A DNA stretch of 64,000 nucleotides. It comes from Rhodoblastus sp963736175 (lineage in GTDB: Bacteria; Pseudomonadota; Alphaproteobacteria; Rhizobiales; Beijerinckiaceae). A program made the translations under genes and the position numbers. This document shows positions 7,422 through 14,423 of this stretch, in pieces (position 1 is the first letter of the stretch; each line of letters starts with the position of its first letter). The stretch is taken from assembly GCA_963736175.1 (NCBI GenBank), contig CAVTNU010000002.1, forward strand, positions 372,001 through 436,000, read 5' to 3'. The notes beneath the pieces were generated by a model. It did no database searches and had not been told where the DNA came from. It worked only from the letters and a program-made list of their open reading frames with translations.

Positions 7422-9212
7422 TCAACGCACTTGGATTTTGGTCATTTCCTGGCCGTCTTCGCTCAATACGTGAGTCGAACAGGCCAGGCACGGATCGAAG
7501 GAATGCAGCGTGCGCAGGATCTCAAGCGGCTGGTTCGGGTCGACCATCGGAGTGTCCATCAACGACGCCTCGAACGCGCCGATATTGCCCTTGGGGTCGC
7601 GCGGCGAGCCGTTCCAGGTGGTTGGCACGACGCATTGGTAATTGTCGATCTTGCCGTCCTTGATCTTGACCCAATGCGCCAGCGCGCCGCGCGGGGCCTC
7701 GGTGAAGCCGACGCCCTTGACTTCCGCGGGCCAAGACTTGGGGTCCCATTTCTCGGTATTGGCGGTTGAGCTATCGCCGTTCTTGATATTGGCGATCAGC
7801 TTCTGCTGGAAATGGCGCATCTTGTAGCCGGCCCATTGGCATTCCAGGCCGCGCGCAGCCGTGCGGCCGAGCGTCGAGAACAGAGCCGTCAGCGGCAGGC
7901 CGAGATCCTTCAGCGCCTTATCGACCGGGTCCTTGAATTCCGACTTGCCCTGGGCGTAGCCGACCACCCAGCGGGCGAGCGGGCCGACTTCCATCGCATT
8001 GCCTTTCCAGCGCGGCGATTTGATCCAGGAATATTTGCCGCCCTCGTCGAGGTTCTCGATATTGGTCTTGGTGCCCTTGGCGTTGGGGCCGAGTTCGAAA
8101 TGCGGCTCGGTGACGCCGTCCCAGGGGTGCAGGCCCTTGGTCTCGTCGGGATACTTGTACCAGGAGTGGGTGACGAACTCCTGGATTTCGTTCGGGTCGC
8201 GATGATTGACCGGGAAGACTTCGGCCAGATTGCCGTTGATGATCGCGCCTTGCGGCAGCAGGAGATTGGCGCTGCTGTAGTCGTTGGCGTTCTCCGGAAT
8301 GTCGCCGTAGGAGAGCACCGCCTTGCCCGACAGGCCGCCGCCATGCAGCCAGTCCTTATAGAACGAGGCGATGGCCATCAGGTCGGGGATATAGACCTGA
8401 TCGGTGAATTCGATCGCCCGGTCGATGATCTCGGTGATGTAATTGAGGCGCTCCATGTTGATCGCGCCGACGGCGCCGATTCCGTCGACGTTGATCGGGC
8501 AGGGCACGCCGCCGACCAGCCAGTTCGGATGCGGATTCTTGCCGCCGAAGATCGTGTGGATCTTGACGATTTCCTTCTGGAAATCGAGCGCTTCGAGATA
8601 ATGCGCCACCGCCATCAGATTGGCCTCGGCGGGCAGACGATAGGCCTTGGAGCCCCAGTAGCCGTTCTTGAACGGACCCAATTGGCCGGACTCGACGAAC
8701 TTTTTCAGGCGCGTTTGCAGATCCTTGAAATAGCCGGGCGAGGACAGCGGCCAGCTGGAAATGGACTGCGCCAGCGCCGACGTGGCTTTGGGGTCGGCGC
8801 TCAGGGCGGAGACGACGTCGACCCAGTCGAGCGCGTGCAGGTGATAGAAATGCACGATATGATCGTGCACCTGCAGCGCCAGCTGCATGATGTTGCGGAT
8901 CGAGTTGGCGTTCTCGGGAATTTTGATCGCCAGCGCGTCTTCGACCGCGCGCACCGAGGTCAGCGCGTGGGTGCCGGTGCAGACGCCGCAGATCCGCTCG
9001 GTGAAGGCCCAGGCGTCGCGCGGATCGCGGCCGCGCAGAATGACTTCGATGCCGCGCCACATCGTGCCGGTGGAGACGGCGTTGCGGATGACGTTGTTGC
9101 TGTCGACGTTCACTTCGACGCGCAGATGGCCTTCGATGCGGGTGACCGGATCGACGACGATACGCTTGCCGGAATTGTCGAGATTGAAACCGTTCGGCGT
9201 TTGGATGCCCAT
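7422..9212 (-). CDS. hupL: HupL, catalytic large subunit of uptake [NiFe]-hydrogenase
   Basis: HupL oxidises H2 at a Ni-Fe(CN)2CO site. The 596-residue protein has both Ni-binding motifs: RICGVC (Cys75, Cys78) and DPCLACSTH (Cys575, Cys578). Fifteen residues follow His581; this tail (VLSEDGQEMTKIQVR) is the peptide cut off by HupD. It has no signal of its own and is exported with HupS by the Tat route. Group 1 membrane-bound features such as RVEVNVD, MWRGIEVILRGRDPRDAW and TTWNGSPRD are clear. A 113-bp GC-rich, hairpin-forming spacer separates it from hupS. Confidence 0.98.
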   Translation of the reverse strand: MGIQTPNGFNLDNSGKRIVVDPVTRIEGHLRVEVNVDSNNVIRNAVSTGTMWRGIEVILRGRDPRDAWAFTERICGVCTGTHALTSVRAVEDALAIKIPENANSIRNIMQLALQVHDHIVHFYHLHALDWVDVVSALSADPKATSALAQSISSWPLSSPGYFKDLQTRLKKFVESGQLGPFKNGYWGSKAYRLPAEANLMAVAHYLEALDFQKEIVKIHTIFGGKNPHPNWLVGGVPCPINVDGIGAVGAINMERLNYITEIIDRAIEFTDQVYIPDLMAIASFYKDWLHGGGLSGKAVLSYGDIPENANDYSSANLLLPQGAIINGNLAEVFPVNHRDPNEIQEFVTHSWYKYPDETKGLHPWDGVTEPHFELGPNAKGTKTNIENLDEGGKYSWIKSPRWKGNAMEVGPLARWVVGYAQGKSEFKDPVDKALKDLGLPLTALFSTLGRTAARGLECQWAGYKMRHFQQKLIANIKNGDSSTANTEKWDPKSWPAEVKGVGFTEAPRGALAHWVKIKDGKIDNYQCVVPTTWNGSPRDPKGNIGAFEASLMDTPMVDPNQPLEILRTLHSFDPCLACSTHVLSEDGQEMTKIQVR

Positions 9213-9325
9213 GATTGCGTTTCCTCAAATTGACGTTTTTCGGGCGCGGTCGGCGGCGGATCGCCGCCCGCGACGGCGGGCAAGGGACAGCGCCGCGCGG
9301 GGCGCGCGGGCGTGGGTTGCGGAAA

Positions 9326-10423
9326 TCAGGCCGCTGGCGGCGTATTGTCGCGATCGTCGCGTTTGGAGGCGACGCGCTTGACGGCGGTGACGGCGGCGTG
9401 GGCGGCGACCGCGACGCCGACGGTCCCGGCGACAGCCATGCCGATCTTGTCGGCGTTGGCCTCGACCCCGAATTGATTGATGTTGCTCAGGCGCGAATAG
9501 AACGGTCCCTTGTCCCAGAACCCTTCTTCCGAGCAGCCGATACAGCCGTGGCCGGACTGGATCGGGAAGGAGACGCCATTGTTCCAGCGCACGGTCGAAC
9601 AGGCGTTGTAGGTGGTGGGACCCTTGCAGCCCATTTTATAGAGGCAGTAGCCTTTGCGCGCGCCCTCGTCGTCCCACTCCTCGACGAATTGGCCGGCGTC
9701 GAAATGCGGCCGGCGGTAGCATTTGTCGTGGATGCGCTGCGAATAGAACATCTGCGGCCGGCCCTGCCGGTCGAGCGTCGGCAGGCGGCCGAATGTGGTG
9801 ATGTAGGTGACGACCCCGGTCATCACTTCGGCGATCGGCGGGCAGCCGGGAACCTTGATGATCGGCTTGTTGGTGATGACCTTGTCGATCGGTGTCGCCT
9901 GCGTCGGGTTCGGCTTGGCCGCCTGCACGCAGCCCCAGGACGCGCAGGCGCCCCAAGCGATGATCGCCATGGCGTCCTCGGCCATCCATTTCAACTTTTC
10001 GACGAAGGGCTTGCCGCCGTCGATGCAGAACATGCCGCCTTCGTTGAGCGGCGGATTACCCTCGACCGCCAGGACATATTTGCCCTTATATTTTGCCTTG
10101 GTCTCTTCTAGAATCGCTTCGGCCTGATGGCCGGCCGCCGCCATCAGCGTGTCATCGTAGTCGAGCGAGATCATCGACAGCACGACGTCCTTCACCAGCG
10201 GATGGGCCGAACGGATGAAGCTCTCCGAACAGCAGGTGCATTCGAGCCCGTGCATCCAGATCACCGGCACGCGCTCCTTGGTTTCGAGCGCTTGCGCCAC
10301 TTCCGCCGCGCCGGTCGCGCCCAGACCCATGCTGGCGGCGGTCAGAGAGCAAAATTTCGTGAAACTGCGGCGAGTTACGCCCTGACGGCGGATAACGTCG
10401 TAAAATGTTTCGATTGCGGCCAT
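9326..10423 (-). CDS. hupS: HupS, small FeS subunit of uptake [NiFe]-hydrogenase
   Basis: HupS carries the three FeS clusters that take electrons from the NiFe site to HupC. The 365-residue preprotein has a Tat signal with TRRSFTKFC at about 17-25 and a cleavage region near residues 45-50. Proximal-cluster cysteines lie in ECTCC (61-65), and medial/distal clusters in the C-terminal half. A hydrophobic C-terminal anchor (GVAVAAHAAVTAV) is followed by a charged tail. The ATG has a strong ribosome site (AGGGGAGG). It is the first gene of the structural operon, behind a sigma-54 promoter. Confidence 0.98.
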   Translation of the reverse strand: MAAIETFYDVIRRQGVTRRSFTKFCSLTAASMGLGATGAAEVAQALETKERVPVIWMHGLECTCCSESFIRSAHPLVKDVVLSMISLDYDDTLMAAAGHQAEAILEETKAKYKGKYVLAVEGNPPLNEGGMFCIDGGKPFVEKLKWMAEDAMAIIAWGACASWGCVQAAKPNPTQATPIDKVITNKPIIKVPGCPPIAEVMTGVVTYITTFGRLPTLDRQGRPQMFYSQRIHDKCYRRPHFDAGQFVEEWDDEGARKGYCLYKMGCKGPTTYNACSTVRWNNGVSFPIQSGHGCIGCSEEGFWDKGPFYSRLSNINQFGVEANADKIGMAVAGTVGVAVAAHAAVTAVKRVASKRDDRDNTPPAA

Positions 10424-10494
10424 GAAGCGCCTCCCCTTCGACTTCGTCGTTTCCGCTATTGGGCTGGCCAGCCAGAGCGGGTTGCCGGAGAATT

Positions 10495-10511
10495 CGCAAA
10501 AAGGGCGCCAA
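10495..10511 (-). promoter_or_regulatory. Sigma-54 (-24/-12) promoter of hupSL
   Basis: On the minus strand the sequence reads TTGGCGCCCTTTTTGCG. The invariant GG and GC are ten bases apart, and the T-run before TTGC is favourable. The start point would be near 10484, giving a leader of about 60 bases before hupS. This agrees with the known sigma-54, HoxA/HupR-dependent control of hupSL in rhizobia and Rhodobacter. Confidence 0.8.
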
Positions 10512-10530
10512 GTGCGTCATAACGCCGCGC

Positions 10531-10615
10531 TTTTTATATTATATATAATTTTCAGTTAGTTATTAAAAAGGCGCGGAACGGCGTGCGGCAAAAGACCGCA
10601 TTGGAGTGGAAAGCA
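10531..10615. promoter_or_regulatory. IHF-like AT tract and candidate activator site upstream of hupS
   Basis: A 36-bp A/T-only or nearly A/T-only tract (10531-10566) lies just upstream of the -24 box, where IHF usually bends DNA at sigma-54 promoters. TGGAAAGCA at 10607-10615, about 125 bp before the predicted start, matches the 9-mer in the hupG upstream region. Function is inferred from position and from sharing between the two hup promoters. Confidence 0.45.
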
Positions 10616-10661
10616 CACTGCCGCCTCCGCAAAAAGCTTTGCAGCGCGACCGGCGAAGCGA

Positions 10662-11864
10662 TCAGGCGAAGACGAAGGGCAGGTCGGCGCTCGTCCGCCA
10701 GATTTGCTCGTTCAGAACCCTGCCGGGCGCCGCGGCCTTGCGGGCCTCAAACAGCAGCGATTGAATGCGGCGATCGTTCAGGCGGTAGCGGGCGGCGACG
10801 CCGATCTCGGCCAGTCCGGCGCAGGGTTCTCCGAAGACATGACGGTAGAGGTCGCTCATCATCGCGAAACGGCTCGCCATCAGCGTGTTGCACGCGCCCT
10901 TGACCGCGTCGAGATCTTCCGCGCCGCGCATGTGCAACGACGTCACCAGCATCACCGACACCGCATGCATAACGTCATAGCGGACGTGGGCGATGAAGAC
11001 TTCCAGATGGCGCGGCGTCAGCGGCGCTTTCTCGCGCAGGGCGAAACGGATGAGGCCGCCCAGCAGCAGGCTGAAAAATTCCGGCACGCCCCACTCCATG
11101 CCCAGCCCAACGGACGCCAGGCTTTCCAGCGGCGAAAAGGCCGGATGGCCGGCGACCAGGCGTTGGGTCAGAACATTGTCGGCGACGCCGGGCGTCATCG
11201 CGACGTCCTGTCGATCGGCGGGGACGCCGAGCCCTTCAAAAAACTGGCGATACATGGCGATATGCGTTTTCGCCCGCAACAGGTGGCCGAGATCGGGGTA
11301 ATCGTCGAGCGCGTGGCCGCCGACGCCGTATTCGTCGGCGATCAGTTGCGCCAGCGCGATCTGGGTGATTTCCGATACGCGCTCGTTCAACTGGCCGAAA
11401 GGAAGCGGCGTCAGCCCGTGAAAGCGGCCGATCGCCATCGCGACGCATTGCCGCGTATTCTTGATCTGATTGAAATATTGCGTCGCGAAAGCCCGCGCCT
11501 GAGGCGCGTCGATGCGGCCATCGAACACGCGCACGAAAAACGGGTGGAGCCAGACCGGATGGCTCATGACATGATCGTGGAGGTCGAGGAACATGTCGCG
11601 CAAGGCGCCCTTGCGGAACAGCGCGATGCGACGAAACGGATGATCGTCGGGCGTGCGCTCGCGCAACGCGGCGAACAAGGCGTGCAGCGGCGCGCCGGGC
11701 TCCTCGACGTCGGCGACCATGGCCAGGAAGTCGTTTTGCTGCGTGCGGCGCAAGACGTCGAGCACGCCATCGGCGCTGAGATCAAGCAAATCGGGAAGAG
11801 GATGCACGGCCTCGGGCAGCACCGTTCTTCCGCCTTTGATCGCGACCAGTTCGCTCTTTTCCAT
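10662..11864 (-). CDS. Heme-oxygenase-like diiron (HDO superfamily) protein upstream of hupSL
   Basis: This 400-residue protein resembles the iron-containing redox enzyme family (Haem_oxygenas_2, TENA/PqqC fold). Residues 108-310 are all-alpha and show likely diiron ligands: Glu178 and a following His (His184 or His194) in the DEYGVG...H block, Glu257 in GMEWGVPEFF, and His293, Asp297 and His300 in the HVRYDVMH motif. The N-terminal 100 residues are extra and unrecognised. It reads in the hup direction between hupUV and hupSL, 238 bp before hupS, but has its own upstream region. Substrate and reaction are unknown; a role in hydrogenase biogenesis or oxygen protection is only suggested by location. 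Confidence 0.7.
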   Translation of the reverse strand: MEKSELVAIKGGRTVLPEAVHPLPDLLDLSADGVLDVLRRTQQNDFLAMVADVEEPGAPLHALFAALRERTPDDHPFRRIALFRKGALRDMFLDLHDHVMSHPVWLHPFFVRVFDGRIDAPQARAFATQYFNQIKNTRQCVAMAIGRFHGLTPLPFGQLNERVSEITQIALAQLIADEYGVGGHALDDYPDLGHLLRAKTHIAMYRQFFEGLGVPADRQDVAMTPGVADNVLTQRLVAGHPAFSPLESLASVGLGMEWGVPEFFSLLLGGLIRFALREKAPLTPRHLEVFIAHVRYDVMHAVSVMLVTSLHMRGAEDLDAVKGACNTLMASRFAMMSDLYRHVFGEPCAGLAEIGVAARYRLNDRRIQSLLFEARKAAAPGRVLNEQIWRTSADLPFVFA

Positions 11865-12274
11865 GTCCCCGCCTCAGATTATGTTTACCGCGCGCCCAAC
11901 GCCGGCGCTCTCGATGATTCGCATATGCGCGCCGAATTCGCGCCGATACGGCGACGCGAATGCGCGCGAAAAGGCCGTTTCGAACATCGCGGCCTCCACA
12001 ATGACGGCTCGTTCATAAGCTTTTCGCCCGCCGGCGTCACGGCGAAGCTGAATTGCCTCGCAAAAGCCGCGGTGAAGTCCTATGGTGCTTTTCGACCTCG
12101 GGGCGAGTTGCGCCGGATTCCTTAATTCAGCCCGAAACGCTTTTACCGCCAGCCCCGCAAATGGGACGCGAAAGGCGCGGTTGGGCTTTTCACACGATTC
12201 CTGGCTCTTTCCAGCAATCACAGACCAGCGCGTTTTCGTCGGAACGCCCTCCACTCGCGGGAAGCGAAATCAAG
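11865..12274. other. Intergenic region between diverging genes
   Basis: These 410 bp separate the diiron-protein gene (minus) from the GcrA-domain gene (plus). An open minus-strand frame of 126 codons crosses it, but it has no recognisable domain or ribosome site, so it is not called. No -24/-12 element was seen here, so the diiron gene does not obviously share the hup promoters. Confidence 0.5.
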
Positions 12275-12673
12275 ATGCACAAAATCGGCAATCCGCTGGA
12301 ACAGCCCAATTTCAACAACGTGTTGGCGCGGCGCCAGGATGCGGCCTCGCAGTTCATCGGCGCGCAGGCGCTCAGCCCGAAATGGACGACGCTGCCCGGC
12401 TCCCGCCCGGTCCGCCTGACCGAACTGCGCGCCGACATGTGCCGCTGGCCGATCGGCGATCCCCAGCATTTTGACGCCTTCCGCTTTTGCGGCTGCCGGC
12501 GCCTGCTGGGCGACAGCTATTGCGCCGCCCATAAAAAGATGGCGTTCGCGCCGAGCAAGGGCGCCCGGACGGTTCCGGTCGCCGAGGATTCGCCGGCCAG
12601 CCAGCACAGCAAGCCCGCCCGCGCCAAGTCCGCCTTCGTCGCCAACGCCGCGCGGGCCGCGCTCGCCAAATAA
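12275..12673 (+). CDS. Protein with GcrA-like C-terminal domain only
   Basis: The 132-residue protein has, at about residues 55-95, the GcrA signature CRWPIGDP...FRFCG...GDSYCAAH, which resembles the sigma-70-binding C-terminal domain of the alphaproteobacterial cell-cycle regulator GcrA. The N-terminal GcrA helix-turn-helix is absent; a short unrelated segment replaces it. A basic Ala/Lys-rich tail follows. It may bind RNA polymerase without DNA specificity. The start is the ATG at 12275; its ribosome site is weak. An operon with the small basic gene 41 bp downstream is possible. Confidence 0.7.
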   Translation: MHKIGNPLEQPNFNNVLARRQDAASQFIGAQALSPKWTTLPGSRPVRLTELRADMCRWPIGDPQHFDAFRFCGCRRLLGDSYCAAHKKMAFAPSKGARTVPVAEDSPASQHSKPARAKSAFVANAARAALAK

Positions 12674-12714
12674 TTCGACAGGACGCTTTTTCGCTTTCAA
12701 CGTGGGAGGACAGC

Positions 12715-12861
12715 ATGGCCAAGGGTCAACTCAAGGGAAACAAAGAGGCGAAGAAACCGAAGGCGGACAAGAACGCGCCGAAGAAATCCGCCGGCACGGC
12801 CTATCAGAACGCGCAGGGCAAGGGCGCGCCGATGGCCACGCCGTTCGCCAAAAAGGCCTGA
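12715..12861 (+). CDS. Small lysine-rich protein (48 aa)
   Basis: A very good ribosome site (GGGAGGA, 6-7 bp spacing) precedes an ATG that opens a 48-codon frame. The product is strongly basic: it starts MAKGQLKGNKEAKKPK and ends PMATPFAKKA. Similar short MAKGQ...NREAKKPK proteins are, to my recollection, widespread in Alphaproteobacteria, without known function. Nucleic-acid binding is possible from the charge. It lies just downstream of the GcrA-domain gene. Confidence 0.75.
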   Translation: MAKGQLKGNKEAKKPKADKNAPKKSAGTAYQNAQGKGAPMATPFAKKA

Positions 12862-12972
12862 TCCGGCCAAGCGCGAAAATAGAGCGAGGATGATCGCCGC
12901 CGAGCGCGTGTTCGGGCGGAGTGGCGCTCTCGCCGCGTCTGTAAAAACATTCGCCGCCTAGCGCAGAGACTC

Positions 12973-13240
12973 CTAGACGGACCCGCGTTTCGGAAGATCG
13001 AGGCAACCGTTTGCGTTGAGCCCGGTGTCAATTCCATGCGCTTCGAGATGTTGAAGAAGGTCGGGGGTGGCTTGTCGTCACGACGCCATCCCAGTTGCCT
13101 TCATCGCATGCCGTGCAGACCATGATGTCCCAAGAGGGAACGCGTCGCCCGCTGTAAGCGTGCGGTCCAAATTGAAAGCCTCGTTTGCAGAGGAAGCATT
13201 CGACGACGATTTTAAGACCAGCGGTATGATGGCGGTTCAT
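12973..13240 (-). pseudogene. Zinc-ribbon-like small protein gene with a 1-bp frameshift
   Basis: The first frame gives MNRHHTAGLKIVVECFLCKR..., with paired CFLC and CTAC knuckles, resembling a small protein common in Hyphomicrobiales. After THPR-like SHPR the family C-terminus is found only in the next frame (DLLQHLEAHGID, then LNANGCLDLP, stop at 12973). The shift falls at a G5 run, 13063-13067 (C5 on the coding strand); with four bases one continuous protein of about 88 residues would result. Without correction the frame ends at 13028 (70 residues). It may be a real decay or an assembly error. Confidence 0.65.
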
Positions 13241-13736
13241 ATGGAATTCTCCGTTCAATTCGCGCTTTCAGTTTGCGCTCGTTTCGCCGGGGTCAAATGT
13301 CCACGTTCCGATCCGCCATGATCTTGCCGCCGCAGCAACGCACTCTGGTTTGTGCAAAATCAACAAAAACGCGCACGCATTTTACCGACGCGAAATCCGC
13401 GAGGCGGCGTTTCCTTCTGGCTCAGGCTCCCCTAGCTCGTGTCAAACAGGCATGATGCTAACGGTCAATGTTCTATATTTGTTCTAATTTGTGTTGCTGG
13501 AAAACGCCGCCCCGCATCTCGAGCCGCCATCACCTGAATCCCGATAGCGTCTTCGCTTCCCGCAGTTTCGGCGGAATCGTCAAGCGCGGCGTGAGCTTCC
13601 GCTGTCCCGCCGCCGACGTCGGCGAAGTCGTTAGCGCCAATGTTATTTCCGACCTCGTTGGCGCCATTTCATCCGATGACGCCTGAACGCTTTCATCTTG
13701 CAATTGTACGCTACAAGCGTATAGCTAGGCGCGCTG
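13241..13736. other. Intergenic region upstream of the BrnT-type module
   Basis: About 500 bp without a convincing gene. Open frames here lack ribosome sites and family resemblance. At its right end, TACGCT-ACA-AGCGTA (13707-13721) forms a 6-bp inverted repeat 16 bp before the brnT start. It is probably the autoregulatory operator of the toxin-antitoxin pair. Confidence 0.5.
13707..13721. promoter_or_regulatory. Inverted repeat, likely toxin-antitoxin operator
   Basis: TACGCT and AGCGTA are exact complements around a 3-bp spacer. The TATAG following it (13720-13724) could be part of a -10 box, so repressor binding here would block transcription of brnT-brnA. Operators overlapping the promoter are the rule for type II modules. 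Confidence 0.5.
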
Positions 13737-14012
13737 ATGGAATTTGAATGGGATGACGCCAAGAGCGACCAGAACCCTCACCAGCGCGGCTTCGGCTTTG
13801 ACTACGCCGCCCTTGTTTTCGATGGTCCGACCATTGAGGCCGTTGACGAGCGGCGCGCCTATGGCGAAACCCAAATCCGCGCCATCGGCCAAGTCGACGA
13901 AGACGTCATTACTGTTGTCTACACCGACCGCGACAACGTCAGTCGGATCATTTCCGCCCGCCAAGCCAGCAGGAAAGAGCGCCAGCTATGGCAATCATCC
14001 GTAAATCCTTAA
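13737..14012 (+). CDS. brnT: BrnT-family toxin (ribonuclease-type)
   Basis: The 91-residue protein fits the BrnT family, which has a RelE-like ribonuclease fold. Family marks are the N-terminal FEWDDAKSDQN...GF.FDYA, the central GETQIRAIG, and the C-terminal VVYTDRDNVSRIISARQASRKER. It comes first and overlaps the next gene by 25 bp, the classic toxin-first BrnTA order. It would cleave RNA and stop translation when not bound by its partner. Confidence 0.88.
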   Translation: MEFEWDDAKSDQNPHQRGFGFDYAALVFDGPTIEAVDERRAYGETQIRAIGQVDEDVITVVYTDRDNVSRIISARQASRKERQLWQSSVNP

Positions 14013-14335
14013 ACGACGCGCGGTCTGAAAGGCCGACCATCGATCGCGCCAAGATCGCCGCCGCGACCGAGGATGAGATTCGTCGGCACGCCATCGAAGA
14101 TGGCGAGGATCCGGACGCGCCTCTCGCGCAATTCGATTTCGTGATCCCTGTCCACGCCGTCCGGCGCAAGCTTGGCATGTCCCAGGCCGCTTTCGCCCGC
14201 GCGCTCCATATCCCCATCGGTACGATCCGCAACTGGGAACAAAATCGGGTCAAACCCGATCCCGCTGCGCAAGCGCTGCTAATCATCCTTTATCGCCAGC
14301 CGGAAGCGGCGCTCAAGGCGATACGGGCCGCATAA
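13988..14335 (+). CDS. Antitoxin with XRE helix-turn-helix, partner of BrnT
   Basis: This 115-residue protein starts inside brnT. Residues 1-45 are acidic and basic mixed sequence resembling the BrnA arm (EDEIRRHAIEDGEDPDAPL). Residues about 55-100 form an XRE/HigA-type helix-turn-helix (RKLGMSQAAFARALHIPIGTIRNWEQ). BrnA antitoxins usually have a ribbon-helix-helix; here a Cro-type DNA-binding domain takes that role. It would neutralise BrnT and repress the operon. Confidence 0.85.
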   Translation: MAIIRKSLNDARSERPTIDRAKIAAATEDEIRRHAIEDGEDPDAPLAQFDFVIPVHAVRRKLGMSQAAFARALHIPIGTIRNWEQNRVKPDPAAQALLIILYRQPEAALKAIRAA

Positions 14336-14423
14336 GTCCCGCGCGTTTCCGCCGCCCAAAAAAATCGCTGGCGCGTTGCGCGGTCAGCGCCCGGATAACG
14401 GCTTCCCACCTGTCGCCGCCCCG

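Noticed and set aside
7812..9233. 473-codon plus-strand frame opposite hupL
   Set aside because: HupL has both Ni motifs on the minus strand; this frame has no domain and reflects GC-rich codon bias.
11874..12254. 126-codon minus-strand frame upstream of the diiron gene
   Set aside because: No recognisable domain, no ribosome site, and it ends inside the diiron gene leader.
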